From the NCBI GenBank assembly GCA_021199275.1, contig JAJQIJ010000001.1:26373-90372 (forward strand): a stretch of 64,000 nt of DNA. The letters are read 5' to 3'. The stretch comes from Clostridiales bacterium. Lineage in GTDB: Bacteria; Bacillota; Clostridia; Oscillospirales; Acutalibacteraceae. A program made the position numbers and the translations under genes. This document shows positions 9,993-19,415 of this stretch, piece by piece. How positions within the stretch are numbered: position 1 is the stretch's first letter; every line of letters starts with the position of its first letter. The notes beneath the pieces were generated by a model. The model made no database searches, was not told the origin of the DNA, and saw only the letters and a list, made by a program, of their open reading frames with translations.

Positions 9993-11258
9993 TCATCGCA
10001 AAGATGCTTTCAGCGCGCCAACAGCGGCTTTTAAATCGCCGCTTTTTATTGATGCGCTGCTAAGCACAAGGCGCAGCCGGCCGTTTTCACAGCTGTCAAT
10101 GTTGACGGCTGTTTTATTTTTTGCAAAGCTTTCCGGTTCGCCGCAAAATGGTATTTCCATAATGATTTGCAGCATGTTTTCGCTTATTTGAATTTTCGCA
10201 TTGCTGAATTCGCATTGCAGCAGCGCATATAATTCCCTTGTCTTTGACGTGTAAAAGCGCCGCGTTTTTCTTATTTGGGCTTTCAGGTGCCCGTCTCTTA
10301 TATATTGGCTCAGCGCCAGCTGTTCCGTTTTACTTGCGGTTTGGTTGTATTTATATATGCTTTGCGTAAATTCATCTGCAAGCTTTCGTGTAAGCACCAT
10401 AAAGCTGATTCTTATTGACGGCAGCAAAAGCTTTGAAAAAGAGCCCATGTAAACCACGTTTTTTCCGCCCGAAAGCGCATAGAGAGACGGCGCCGGCTGG
10501 GTGTTGTAAAGAAAGTCGCTTTCATAGTCGTCTTCAATAATAAGACTGCCGGTTTTTGCCGAATAATTTACAAGCTCATGCCGCCTTTTGTTTGGCATAA
10601 CGCTGCCCCAGTGAGTCATGTGAGACGGCGACACATAAATAATGTCCGCGTCTTTATATCTGTAATGAACGTCAAAGCCATAGTCGCCGAAAACGGCGGC
10701 GCCTTGCCTGAAGCTGGCGGCAGGCAGAGACACCGTGCCTTTTTTTTCAAGCAGCGAACAAAGTATATTAAGTAAGGTGTAAGTTCCGGCGCCAACCACA
10801 ATGCGCTCAGGCGCCGCCGCCACGTTTCGTTTTTCCCTTATATAATCTGAAATAGCACACCTGAGCTCATATTCGCCCTGTGCAGGGCTGTAGGAAAGCA
10901 GCTTTTCGTCATCTCTCAGCGCGCTTTTCATATATCTTTTCCAAAGGGCAAAATTAAAACTGTCTCTGTCTGCCGTTTCGCCTGTAAAATTATAAAGAAT
11001 TTCATCTTGAGCGGCGTTTTTGTTTTCGCTTTCCTTAGGCTGGCTTTTATATTCAACATAATAGCCGCTTTGCGGCACTGATATTATGTAGCCGTCAGCC
11101 GAAAGTTCAAAATATGCGTTTTGCACCGTTGTTCTGCTGACTGAGTAAAGTTCACCCGCCTGCCTTACAGACGGCAGCTTTCTGCCATATTCTATTTGCC
11201 CGCTTGTGATTTGCTCTTTTAAATGGTTATATAACATATTGTATTTGAAATTTGCCAT
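9993..11258 (-). CDS. MocR/PdxR-like regulator (GntR wHTH fused to aminotransferase fold)
   Basis: N-terminal GntR HTH LPSVRQAGELYSVSRTTVQNAYFEL; PLP fold with GSFSKLLLPSIRISFM; divergent from pdxK. Confidence 0.88.
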   Translation of the reverse strand: MANFKYNMLYNHLKEQITSGQIEYGRKLPSVRQAGELYSVSRTTVQNAYFELSADGYIISVPQSGYYVEYKSQPKESENKNAAQDEILYNFTGETADRDSFNFALWKRYMKSALRDDEKLLSYSPAQGEYELRCAISDYIREKRNVAAAPERIVVGAGTYTLLNILCSLLEKKGTVSLPAASFRQGAAVFGDYGFDVHYRYKDADIIYVSPSHMTHWGSVMPNKRRHELVNYSAKTGSLIIEDDYESDFLYNTQPAPSLYALSGGKNVVYMGSFSKLLLPSIRISFMVLTRKLADEFTQSIYKYNQTASKTEQLALSQYIRDGHLKAQIRKTRRFYTSKTRELYALLQCEFSNAKIQISENMLQIIMEIPFCGEPESFAKNKTAVNIDSCENGRLRLVLSSASIKSGDLKAAVGALKASLR

Positions 11259-11309
11259 AAACTGTACCCTAAAAAAATATTAAAATTATGTCTATAATTA
11301 GTGACACAG

Positions 11310-11340
11310 GTATTATATAATACAAATTGAAAATAATCAA
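11310..11340 (-). promoter_or_regulatory. Candidate promoter of the MocR-like gene overlapping a perfect 14-bp palindrome
   Basis: minus strand TTGATT (11340-11335)-17-TATAAT (11317-11312); palindrome GTATTATATAATAC 11310-11323. Confidence 0.5.
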
Positions 11341-11396
11341 GGGCCATTGGTTAATTCACGCGGCGTTTTCAAACGCCGTTTCAAGGGGGACTGCCG

Positions 11397-12161
11397 GTGA
11401 AAAAAATAGCGCTTATTAATGACTTGTCGGGTTTCGGCAAATGTTCGCTGCTGGTGCAGATTTCCGTGCTGTCAGCTTTGGGTGTTGAAACACACCCGCT
11501 GCCAACCGCCGTGCTTTCAAACCAAAGCGAATATGACAGCTTTGCCATTGCAGAGCTGACTGAATATATGCCTGCGTTTATGGCCGAATGGCAAAAGCTC
11601 GGCGCCCGGTTTGACGGCATTTTAACAGGCTATTTTTCAAATGAAAAGCAGGTTGACTATGCCCTTAGCTTAGTTGAAAGCAACGGCGGCGTTTTGCTGG
11701 CAGACCCGGTTATGGGCTCGCAGGGCAGGCGCTATGACGGCTTTTCAGATTCTCTTTGCAGTAAAATTGCCGGCTTGTGCTTCAGGGCTGATATCGTTAC
11801 GCCGAATGTTACCGAACTGCAAATTCTGAGCGGTGAAAGTGGCATTGAAGCCGGCGCGCGGCGGCTGCTGGCAGCGGGTGTAAAAAATGTTGTGGTAACC
11901 GGCATAAGGGAAAACGGCGAAATAAAAAACGCGGTTTTTTCAGCCGGCTGTTCTCAAATTATATCTGCCCCATGCCATGGCGGCAGCTATTCCGGCACGG
12001 GCGACATTTTCAGCGCGCTTACCTTGGGCTTTTATATTAACGGCGCCGGCATTTGCGAAGCTGTTCGCCGCGCCGCCGATTTCGTTGCCATGTGCGCTGA
12101 AAACACAGAAAGCAAAAACAAAAACGACGGTGTTGATTTTGAAAAATTTATTAAGCTTTAG
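11397..12161 (+). CDS. pdxK: Pyridoxal/pyridoxamine kinase (GTG start)
   Basis: NDLSGFGKCSL, PTAVLSNQSEYDSF, ADPVMGSQGRRYDG, TPNVTELQILSG; RBS aaggggga. Confidence 0.88.
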   Translation: MKKIALINDLSGFGKCSLLVQISVLSALGVETHPLPTAVLSNQSEYDSFAIAELTEYMPAFMAEWQKLGARFDGILTGYFSNEKQVDYALSLVESNGGVLLADPVMGSQGRRYDGFSDSLCSKIAGLCFRADIVTPNVTELQILSGESGIEAGARRLLAAGVKNVVVTGIRENGEIKNAVFSAGCSQIISAPCHGGSYSGTGDIFSALTLGFYINGAGICEAVRRAADFVAMCAENTESKNKNDGVDFEKFIKL

Positions 12162-12173
12162 GGGGAAATTATT

Positions 12174-12677
12174 ATGAATAAAAATTTAAGAAAAATGGTA
12201 ACTGCGGGGCTTTTCGCAGCAATGATTTTCGTGTTTACATATTTTATTAAAGTTCCGGTTGCTTCCGGCTATGTGCATTTGGGCGACGCGCTTATATATG
12301 TTTGTGCATGCATTATAGGCGGCCCGTGGGCAATACTTGCCGGCGCAATAGGAGAGGGGCTTGCAGATTTGGTGGGCGGTTATGCGGCATATGCGCCCGC
12401 AACAATAATTGTAAAAGCTCTTATAGCACTGCCATTCATTTTTACCGGCGCAAAAAAAGAAAAAATTCTTACCCCCGCCACGGCTCTTATGACTGTGCCG
12501 GCAGGGCTGATTACCGTGGGCGGCTATTTTATTGCAGACTTGATTATTGATAAAAGTTATGCTATAGTTGATATTCCCGGCAATATCATTCAGGCAGTCG
12601 GCAGCGCGGTTTTATTTGTTATTATTGCCGCCGCGTTTGACGCTGTAAAAATAAAATCAAAAATCAGCTTGAAATGA
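12174..12677 (+). CDS. ECF transporter S component, probably for a B6 vitamer
   Basis: ~5-6 TM small protein, YVHLGDALIYVCACIIGGPWAILAGAIGEGLADL; operon with pdxK. Confidence 0.78.
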   Translation: MNKNLRKMVTAGLFAAMIFVFTYFIKVPVASGYVHLGDALIYVCACIIGGPWAILAGAIGEGLADLVGGYAAYAPATIIVKALIALPFIFTGAKKEKILTPATALMTVPAGLITVGGYFIADLIIDKSYAIVDIPGNIIQAVGSAVLFVIIAAAFDAVKIKSKISLK

Positions 12678-12686
12678 GGAATAAAA

Positions 12687-13298
12687 ATGGCTGACATTAT
12701 TTACACGCTTGAGGGCGGCGTTTATTTCAACATTACCAACAAATGCCCCTGCGCATGTTCGTTTTGCATAAGAAAAAAAGGCGACGCCGTCGGCAGCGCA
12801 AAGCGCCTTTGGCATGACGCCGAGCCAACATTTGCCCAAATCAGGGCTGCGGTTGACAGCTTCGATTTTTCAGCTGTTGACAAAGCGGTGTTTTGCGGTT
12901 ACGGCGAACCGACTGCGGCATATGACAATTTGATTTCCACAGCGAAATATCTGAAAAAAGTAAACCCGCGCATAAAGCTCAGGCTGAACACAAACGGGCT
13001 TTCAGATTTAATAAACAAAAAAGAAACAGCCAAAGAAATCTGTTCTGTTATTGACATTATTTCAGTTTCGCTTAACGCGCCCACTGCCGAAAAATATGAC
13101 AATATAACAAAAAACAAATTTTCCGGCGCAGCTTTCGGCGCGCTTATCAAATTTACCAAGGACTGCGTTGCCTGCGGCAACGAGGTTTATATGACTGTGG
13201 TAGACGTTATACCGCAAGATGAAATCGAACTTTCGCGCGAAATTTGCCGCAGCTGCGGCGCAAAGTTCAGGCTGCGCTCATTTGCAAGGGGCAGGTAA
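12687..13298 (+). CDS. TatD-associated-type radical SAM protein
   Basis: Cx3Cx2C in TNKCPCACSFCIRKKG; GYGEPTAAYD; ~200 aa. Confidence 0.8.
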   Translation: MADIIYTLEGGVYFNITNKCPCACSFCIRKKGDAVGSAKRLWHDAEPTFAQIRAAVDSFDFSAVDKAVFCGYGEPTAAYDNLISTAKYLKKVNPRIKLRLNTNGLSDLINKKETAKEICSVIDIISVSLNAPTAEKYDNITKNKFSGAAFGALIKFTKDCVACGNEVYMTVVDVIPQDEIELSREICRSCGAKFRLRSFARGR

Positions 13299-13401
13299 TT
13301 TTCTTAACGGTATTTAACTTCAAGCCCTGAGCGCCTTGGGCACACCGGCGGCAAGGCAGGGGGGCGGCACATTTTTGCCAGTTTCGGTTTTAAGTGTCAG
13401 A

Positions 13402-13437
13402 AAAAAGACGGCGCTGAAAAATGCGTCGTCTTTTTAT
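13402..13437. terminator. Bidirectional intrinsic terminator
   Basis: AAAAAGACGGCGC-tgaaaaat-GCGTCGTCTTTTT, 13-bp stem with one G.T pair. Confidence 0.8.
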
Positions 13438-13494
13438 TTTATTTAAATCAATCAAAATTTCTGCCTGCGGCAGACGGGGTCTTTTTAAACTTGG

Positions 13495-14871
13495 TTATTT
13501 TTCAAGTTCAACCATTTGCTTTAAGTCATGCGAAGTGGCTTTTATGAAATCGCCCGTGCTTTTAATAAGAGTTTTGTCATAACACTGGCTGATTGCCTGA
13601 ATAATGCCCATTGACATCATAAATAAAATTATCTGTTTCGGCGAATTGAAAATAAAGTCAGTCATGCCGAAAAGCAAAAGTAAAACAAGGCTTGCAAAAA
13701 TGCAGAAAATCAAGTCAAATTTTTTGCCGTTGTTTGCGTTGATTTCAAATATTTTGCCCACTGCGCAGGCAATTACCGCAACAAACAGCGCCACGCCTAT
13801 TATGCCGAGCTCAGACCAAAATTCAAGTATAAAGTTATGGGCATGCGGTTTGTCAAGCTGATATGATGCAAGCAGATATGCGCCTGTAGATTCGCAGCCG
13901 AAGCCAAGCCCGTAAATAAATGTGCTTATGTGGTGAATAATATAGTCAAAAGCGCTGCCCCATATTTTCAGGTGCGCGCTGGTTGACTGCGGAGCGTCAG
14001 ACGAGCCGGAATCCGGGTTTAAAATAAGCCCGTATCTTGTAAGAAGAGACGGCACAACAATAAGGCAGGTTGAAACGCCTATTCCGAAAAGCTCTTTTCC
14101 GTGGCGGCGAATTAAAACTATAAACATAAACAGCCAGCCTATAAGCACAATAAGGCAGGCGGAACGTGAAAGTGTGGAACTTATGCCGCCGCTTATAAGC
14201 AGGTTTGTAAACAGGTAAACGCATTTTGATTTTTTTGTTTTTGCGTTTAAAAACAGATAAATTGAAATAGGAAACGCCAGCAAAAGATATGTGGCAAGAA
14301 GGTTTGGGTTTGAAAAGAAACCGCTTGCCCTGTCGTCAAAAGTGTTGGTGCGAATTTTAAACGGCAGCCATGTGTAAACAGCTTTATCTATAGCGCGGTA
14401 AAACGGGTTGGAAAGCACTAAGCTTTGGCTTATTACGTTATATTTATAAAGCAGGTAGGTAATTATCTGCACTGCCGCAACCGCGCTGTTTACCGCGGCG
14501 CCGGCGACTATTGTTTTTAAAACGGCGTTTATTTTTTGTTTTGTATTAGCCAGGTTAAAAATCATTACCTGAATTAAAAACATGCCCCACCACAGGAGTG
14601 CCATTGCAACTGTTTCCAGCTTTGTGTCTGACCACAGCGTGCTCAGCAGGGCAAACGCCATGAAAACCATTTCAAGCTTGCCCAGCGAGCCGACTTTTGC
14701 AAGCCTGCCTTCCCGAGACCATTGCCTTTTAAAAACTATGAATCCGGCAAACAAAACAAACGGGCTTATGTATTCGGGCAATATGGGAAACAGAAATACA
14801 GTGGCCAGCAGCCAGCACCAGGCCGGGTTGGCCCTGTAGCGGGTGCGCGCTTTTGTAACAAGTGATTTCAT
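13495..14871 (-). CDS. O-antigen ligase family (Wzy_C-like) polytopic membrane protein
   Basis: Many TMs; DKPHAHNFILEFWSELGIIGV motif typical of Wzy_C; second ATG preferred from RBS spacing. Confidence 0.82.
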   Translation of the reverse strand: MKSLVTKARTRYRANPAWCWLLATVFLFPILPEYISPFVLFAGFIVFKRQWSREGRLAKVGSLGKLEMVFMAFALLSTLWSDTKLETVAMALLWWGMFLIQVMIFNLANTKQKINAVLKTIVAGAAVNSAVAAVQIITYLLYKYNVISQSLVLSNPFYRAIDKAVYTWLPFKIRTNTFDDRASGFFSNPNLLATYLLLAFPISIYLFLNAKTKKSKCVYLFTNLLISGGISSTLSRSACLIVLIGWLFMFIVLIRRHGKELFGIGVSTCLIVVPSLLTRYGLILNPDSGSSDAPQSTSAHLKIWGSAFDYIIHHISTFIYGLGFGCESTGAYLLASYQLDKPHAHNFILEFWSELGIIGVALFVAVIACAVGKIFEINANNGKKFDLIFCIFASLVLLLLFGMTDFIFNSPKQIILFMMSMGIIQAISQCYDKTLIKSTGDFIKATSHDLKQMVELEK

Positions 14872-14949
14872 AATCATATCCCTTAAGCAAGCGAAAGCTG
14901 AACGTGAACCCTGTTCAGTTCTAATTCGGCTTGCCTGTTTAGTAACAAC

Positions 14950-14978
14950 ATCATACTATAAAAAGAACACTTTTTCAA
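14950..14978 (-). promoter_or_regulatory. Candidate promoter of the O-antigen ligase-like gene
   Basis: minus strand TTGAAA-17-TATGAT. Confidence 0.55.
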
Positions 14979-15088
14979 TCTTTTTTTTGTTCGGGCGCAA
15001 TTATACGCCGCTTATAACGTTAAAACAAAAGAAAATCACACAAATTGCCGCCCGGATTTAACATAATTGTTAATTTAATAAAATTCGG

Positions 15089-15117
15089 TTGAAAAATAAT
15101 TATATATAAGTTATAAT
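15089..15117 (+). promoter_or_regulatory. Candidate promoter upstream of the PPIase gene pair
   Basis: TTGAAA-17-TATAAT. Confidence 0.6.
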
Positions 15118-15337
15118 ATTCAAAAGATGCCGCCGCCTTATGTTTTATGCCATTGGGCGCCTGCACCTTTTTGCGGGCGAAGCTGAATTTTCGCCCAAAT
15201 GAAATAATGCACACATATTTGGAAAGCCTTGTGCGCTTTGCTTTTAACCCGGTGCGCCGGGGTGCCAAAGCACGGGGCTGACTGCGCCCGCGGCAAAACC
15301 GATTTTTTGCTATTTCAGGGCAGAAAGGCTTTTATGT

Positions 15338-17428
15338 ATGAAAAAAAATGAAAACACACAAAACCCGGAAAACAACGGGGCTGACATTTCAGCTGAAAAC
15401 GAAACCGTGCAAGAAGCGCGCGCCAATGCGCTTGAAGTGGCTGAAATGATTAAGTCGCTGCCCGACCCAGAATCTCTTGCACAGCAAGATGAAGCACGGG
15501 TTAATGCCGCCGTTGAAGCTTATGATTCGCTTAATGATGACGAAAAAGTGCAGATTTCAAAGGAACTTATTGACATTCTGCAAGCCGCAATAGAAAAATG
15601 CGGCGCCGCTGTTACAAGCGAAAGCGGGCATAAAGAAGAGCCTAAACCGGACATAAAATATGAAACAAACGACAATTGGCAGTTTGAAGCCGAAGCGCCC
15701 ACATTAAACAGTGAAATTGAACTTGGCGGAGAGGGCGGTTTTGTTGTTGACAGCCCTGTTAATACAGCGCCAAAGCAAAAAAAGAATAATTCAAAAAAGC
15801 AGGACTCGTCGAACACAATTGTAATAGATAAAAAGCTGTTTAAAATAGTTGGATATGCCGTCCTTGGCGTAATTATAGCGGTTATTTTGGTGTTCGCCGG
15901 TATTTACTATTACACCGTGCCAAATAACAATGAAAAAATGAACCCCGGCAACGTTGCTTTCAGTGTTGACGGCACAGATATTTCAGTCGGAATGTATAAT
16001 TATTATTACGACTATCTTGTTTCCAGCTATGAAACATATGCGTCTTACGGCTATTATGATTTGGACACCAGCACCAGCTATGCCGCGCAGTACACCACTG
16101 ACGACGACGGAAATGAAATCACCTGGCTGCAAAGGTTTGAAGACGACACGGTTTACCAAATCAAATATCTTGCCGCATATTATAATGCGGGCGTTGAAGC
16201 CGGAATAACCCTGACAGACGAACAGCAGGAAACCATTGACACGCAGATAGCTTCAATAGAAGAAGCCGCTTCAAGCGCAGACCAAAGCGTAAACGAATAT
16301 GTTGAAGAAAATTACGGCACATATTGCGGCATAAAAACAATTGAAAAAATACTTGAAATGAACTATATAGGCGAAAGCTATTATTACCAGGCACAGATAC
16401 TTTTCAGCCCGACTGCCGAAGAAGCTGCCGAATATGCTGAAGAAAACAGCGAAACATATACTTCATGCTCATTTGGCTATCTTGAACTTGCCTATGATTC
16501 AACAGACGACGACACCATAGCAGCCAGCGTGGCCACGGCCGAAGAATATTGCGAAAAAATTTCAACTGTTGACGATATTATTGAGGTTTTGCCGGAAGCC
16601 TGCGCCGACCTGATTGAAGAATATATTTCATATGGCTATTTTACAGATGAAGAAGACGCGGTGGCACAGCTGTCTGAAGAGGTTGAAATCAGCCAGACAA
16701 AAACAGAGCTTGAAGAAGCGCTTGGCACAGAAGTTGCCGAATGGCTGTTTAGCTCAGACACTGCCGTGGGCGACACGACATATACTATTGACGAAGATTA
16801 CGGTTATATTTATGTGCTGCTGAAAACAGCAGAGCCCGCGTTTGATGAAACAGAACTTTATTCCGTAAGGCATATTTTAATAACCCCCGGTGAAGAGGAA
16901 GACACAGCCGAAGACACAGATACAGCCGAAGACACAGATACAGCCGAAGACACAGACGCCGAAGAGGAAGAAGACGCCGAAGCCACAGAGGAAGAGTGGG
17001 AAGCCGCACTGGAAGAAGCCAACAGCATTCTCAGCGAATATAACAGCGGCGACAAAACCGAATATTCGTTTGCGCTGCTTGCCGAAGAATACAGCGATGA
17101 CACTGAATCTACATCGTCAGGCTCAAGCGGGCTTTACGGCGGTTTATATGAGGGGATTTCGCTTGGCGATATGGTTTCGGAATTTGAAGATTGGGCCACG
17201 GCTGACGAACGGGTTTATGGCGATGTTGAAATAGTAAAGAGCGACTACGGCTACCACATTATGTATTTTGTGTTTGACGGGGCGACTTACCTTTACAATG
17301 CCGGCACCGATTTGCGCACTGAAAACGAAAACGCTTTTATTGAATCGCCCACGGTTAAAATGTGCAGCACAGGCTTTAAAAACACAAATACGGCAAAGCC
17401 GAGTTCAACCAGCACAACAAGTGAATAA
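15338..17428 (+). CDS. Membrane-anchored parvulin-type peptidylprolyl isomerase (PrsA-like), paralog 1
   Basis: TM IVGYAVLGVIIAVILVFAGIYYY; parvulin motifs VRHILITPG ... FALLAEEYSDD ... VKSDYGYHIMYF. Confidence 0.85.
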   Translation: MKKNENTQNPENNGADISAENETVQEARANALEVAEMIKSLPDPESLAQQDEARVNAAVEAYDSLNDDEKVQISKELIDILQAAIEKCGAAVTSESGHKEEPKPDIKYETNDNWQFEAEAPTLNSEIELGGEGGFVVDSPVNTAPKQKKNNSKKQDSSNTIVIDKKLFKIVGYAVLGVIIAVILVFAGIYYYTVPNNNEKMNPGNVAFSVDGTDISVGMYNYYYDYLVSSYETYASYGYYDLDTSTSYAAQYTTDDDGNEITWLQRFEDDTVYQIKYLAAYYNAGVEAGITLTDEQQETIDTQIASIEEAASSADQSVNEYVEENYGTYCGIKTIEKILEMNYIGESYYYQAQILFSPTAEEAAEYAEENSETYTSCSFGYLELAYDSTDDDTIAASVATAEEYCEKISTVDDIIEVLPEACADLIEEYISYGYFTDEEDAVAQLSEEVEISQTKTELEEALGTEVAEWLFSSDTAVGDTTYTIDEDYGYIYVLLKTAEPAFDETELYSVRHILITPGEEEDTAEDTDTAEDTDTAEDTDAEEEEDAEATEEEWEAALEEANSILSEYNSGDKTEYSFALLAEEYSDDTESTSSGSSGLYGGLYEGISLGDMVSEFEDWATADERVYGDVEIVKSDYGYHIMYFVFDGATYLYNAGTDLRTENENAFIESPTVKMCSTGFKNTNTAKPSSTSTTSE
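16904..16960 (+). repeat. In-frame ~18-bp tandem repeat (acagccgaagacacagat)n encoding (TAEDTD)n
   Basis: Three consecutive near-perfect units inside PPIase paralog 1. Confidence 0.85.
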
Positions 17429-17517
17429 AATTAAAAATTTCATTTAACGCTTGTAATATCTGAAAAAATAGTGTAAAATGTTAAAAAATAAGGTTTTAAT
17501 AATGTGAGGGAAGCATA

Positions 17518-19341
17518 ATGTCGGATAAAGAAAAAGACCTTGAACAGGGGCAGGAAACGGCAGAAACTGCCGAAAAAGGCCAAAAAAAAGCTGACTCTGT
17601 AAAGGAATCAAAAAAAGTCAAAAAGGCGAAAGTAAAAAAGGAAGCTGCGGAAGACGATTTGTTTACTGGCGGCTCCATTTCGGGTAAAGAAAAGAAAAAG
17701 AAGCCCAAAGCCGCGTTAAAGAAAAAGCAAAAAACACCTGAACAGCTTGCAAAAAGCAAGGCGCGCCGGGCAAAGATTTTTTCTAAAAGAAATGTTAAAA
17801 TTTTCAAGTCTGTCACAGCGGCCGTTATAGTTATTGCAATACTTTTTGCATATGTTGCAACCGGCACGGTGCGCAAGGGCTTTGTGCATTCAACCCTGCA
17901 ATGGACTACTTATTTAACCGGCGTTACCATTGAAAGCGAAGACGGCGAAAAAATGAAGGTCCCGGTTTCAACATATAATTATTATTTCGCTATGACTTAT
18001 AATAATTTGCAGTCAACCCAGTCTACATATGAATCATATGGGCTTGACCTTGAAACATATGGGCTTGACGTTGATTTTGACACTGCGCTTTCAAAACAAA
18101 CCACAACCAATGACGACGGCGACGAAGTAACCTGGGCCGAATATTTGAAAGAGGAAGTTATTGAATCAATTCAATACACATATTCCTATTATATGGAAGC
18201 GGTTAAGGAAAACGGCGGCGAGGAGCCTGAAATAACCGAAGACCAGCAGACAGAGCTTGACGAAACGCTGGACGAATATAAAGAAACCGCCAACAGCTAC
18301 GGCTATACTCTTTCCGGCTATCTTGTTCAGGCAATGGGCGCCGGTGTAACTGAAAATGTTTTCCGCCGTGAAGCAACGCGTTCATATATAGCCGAAAATT
18401 ATGAAGAGGAATATTCCGAATCAACGGAAGACACCGAATATACAGACGAAGACATAGAAGCCTATAAAGACGAAAATGAAGACGAATTTCTGCGTGTTTC
18501 AGTGAAAATATTTGAAGCTGACACGGAAGACGACGCCAAGGCGTTTCTTGACGCGCTCCAAGACGACGGCTCTAATTTTGCCGAGCTTTGCGGCGAATAT
18601 TCGTCAGACGACTTTTATAAAACATATTATACTGAAGAGGAAGGCTCTTACACATATCTTTACATGACAAAGTCAAACTTTGAATCTCTTGGCTTTGCCA
18701 TAGCCGCCGCAGACGAAGATGACGAAGATTCTTACCCGGGGCTTGACTGGCTGTTCAGCGAAGACCGCCAGGCGGGCGACGCAAAGCAATATTCAACAAC
18801 TGTTGTTTATGTTATTTCACCGGCAGAGTTCAGTGAAATGAAAGCCGTAAATGTGCGCCACATACTTATTACCCCTGAAACAGACGACGACGCTGATGCG
18901 GTTGACGCCACAGACGAACAGTGGGCAGCGGCTTACGAAAGCGCAGAGTCCATTTTGGAAGAATTTAACTCTTCAGACAAAACTTCAGACAGCTTTGCCG
19001 AACTTGCGGAAGAATACAGCGAAGACACCGAATCCACTTCGTCAGGCTCAAGCGGCCTTTCCGGCGGGCTTTATGAAGATATTACGCCGGGCGAAATGAT
19101 TGACACATTCAATTACTGGTGCTTCAGCGGGCATGAAGCAGGCGACACGGGCATTGTTAAGACATCATACGGCTACCATATTATGTATTTTGACAGCGAA
19201 TCAGACACCGAAGTCTGGAAAATAGAAGCGCAGTCTGCGCTTGAAAGCACGGCTGAAACAGCGGTTGAAGATTCGTACACAGCTACTGTAAGCTGGTTTG
19301 GTTCCCGCTATTTTGAAATTGACACAGATATAGACTATTAA
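17518..19341 (+). CDS. Membrane-anchored parvulin-type peptidylprolyl isomerase (PrsA-like), paralog 2
   Basis: Lys-rich N-terminus, TM SVTAAVIVIAILFAYVATGTV, VRHILITPETDD ... FAELAEEYSED ... VKTSYGYHIMYF. Confidence 0.85.
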   Translation: MSDKEKDLEQGQETAETAEKGQKKADSVKESKKVKKAKVKKEAAEDDLFTGGSISGKEKKKKPKAALKKKQKTPEQLAKSKARRAKIFSKRNVKIFKSVTAAVIVIAILFAYVATGTVRKGFVHSTLQWTTYLTGVTIESEDGEKMKVPVSTYNYYFAMTYNNLQSTQSTYESYGLDLETYGLDVDFDTALSKQTTTNDDGDEVTWAEYLKEEVIESIQYTYSYYMEAVKENGGEEPEITEDQQTELDETLDEYKETANSYGYTLSGYLVQAMGAGVTENVFRREATRSYIAENYEEEYSESTEDTEYTDEDIEAYKDENEDEFLRVSVKIFEADTEDDAKAFLDALQDDGSNFAELCGEYSSDDFYKTYYTEEEGSYTYLYMTKSNFESLGFAIAAADEDDEDSYPGLDWLFSEDRQAGDAKQYSTTVVYVISPAEFSEMKAVNVRHILITPETDDDADAVDATDEQWAAAYESAESILEEFNSSDKTSDSFAELAEEYSEDTESTSSGSSGLSGGLYEDITPGEMIDTFNYWCFSGHEAGDTGIVKTSYGYHIMYFDSESDTEVWKIEAQSALESTAETAVEDSYTATVSWFGSRYFEIDTDIDY

Positions 19342-19349
19342 TCAAAATC

Positions 19350-19376
19350 GGGGGCTGTTTTACGGCCCCCTTTTTA
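19350..19376 (+). terminator. Intrinsic terminator after PPIase paralog 2
   Basis: GGGGGCTG-TTTTA-CGGCCCCC-TTTTTA hairpin with U-tract. Confidence 0.85.
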
Positions 19377-19415
19377 TTTAAAATTTTCTTTACAGCAGTG
19401 TGGGGGGGTGAAGCC

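Noticed and set aside
12174-12677. Assigning the S component to riboflavin
   Set aside because: Context (pdxK and MocR) favours a B6 vitamer; sequence alone cannot decide.
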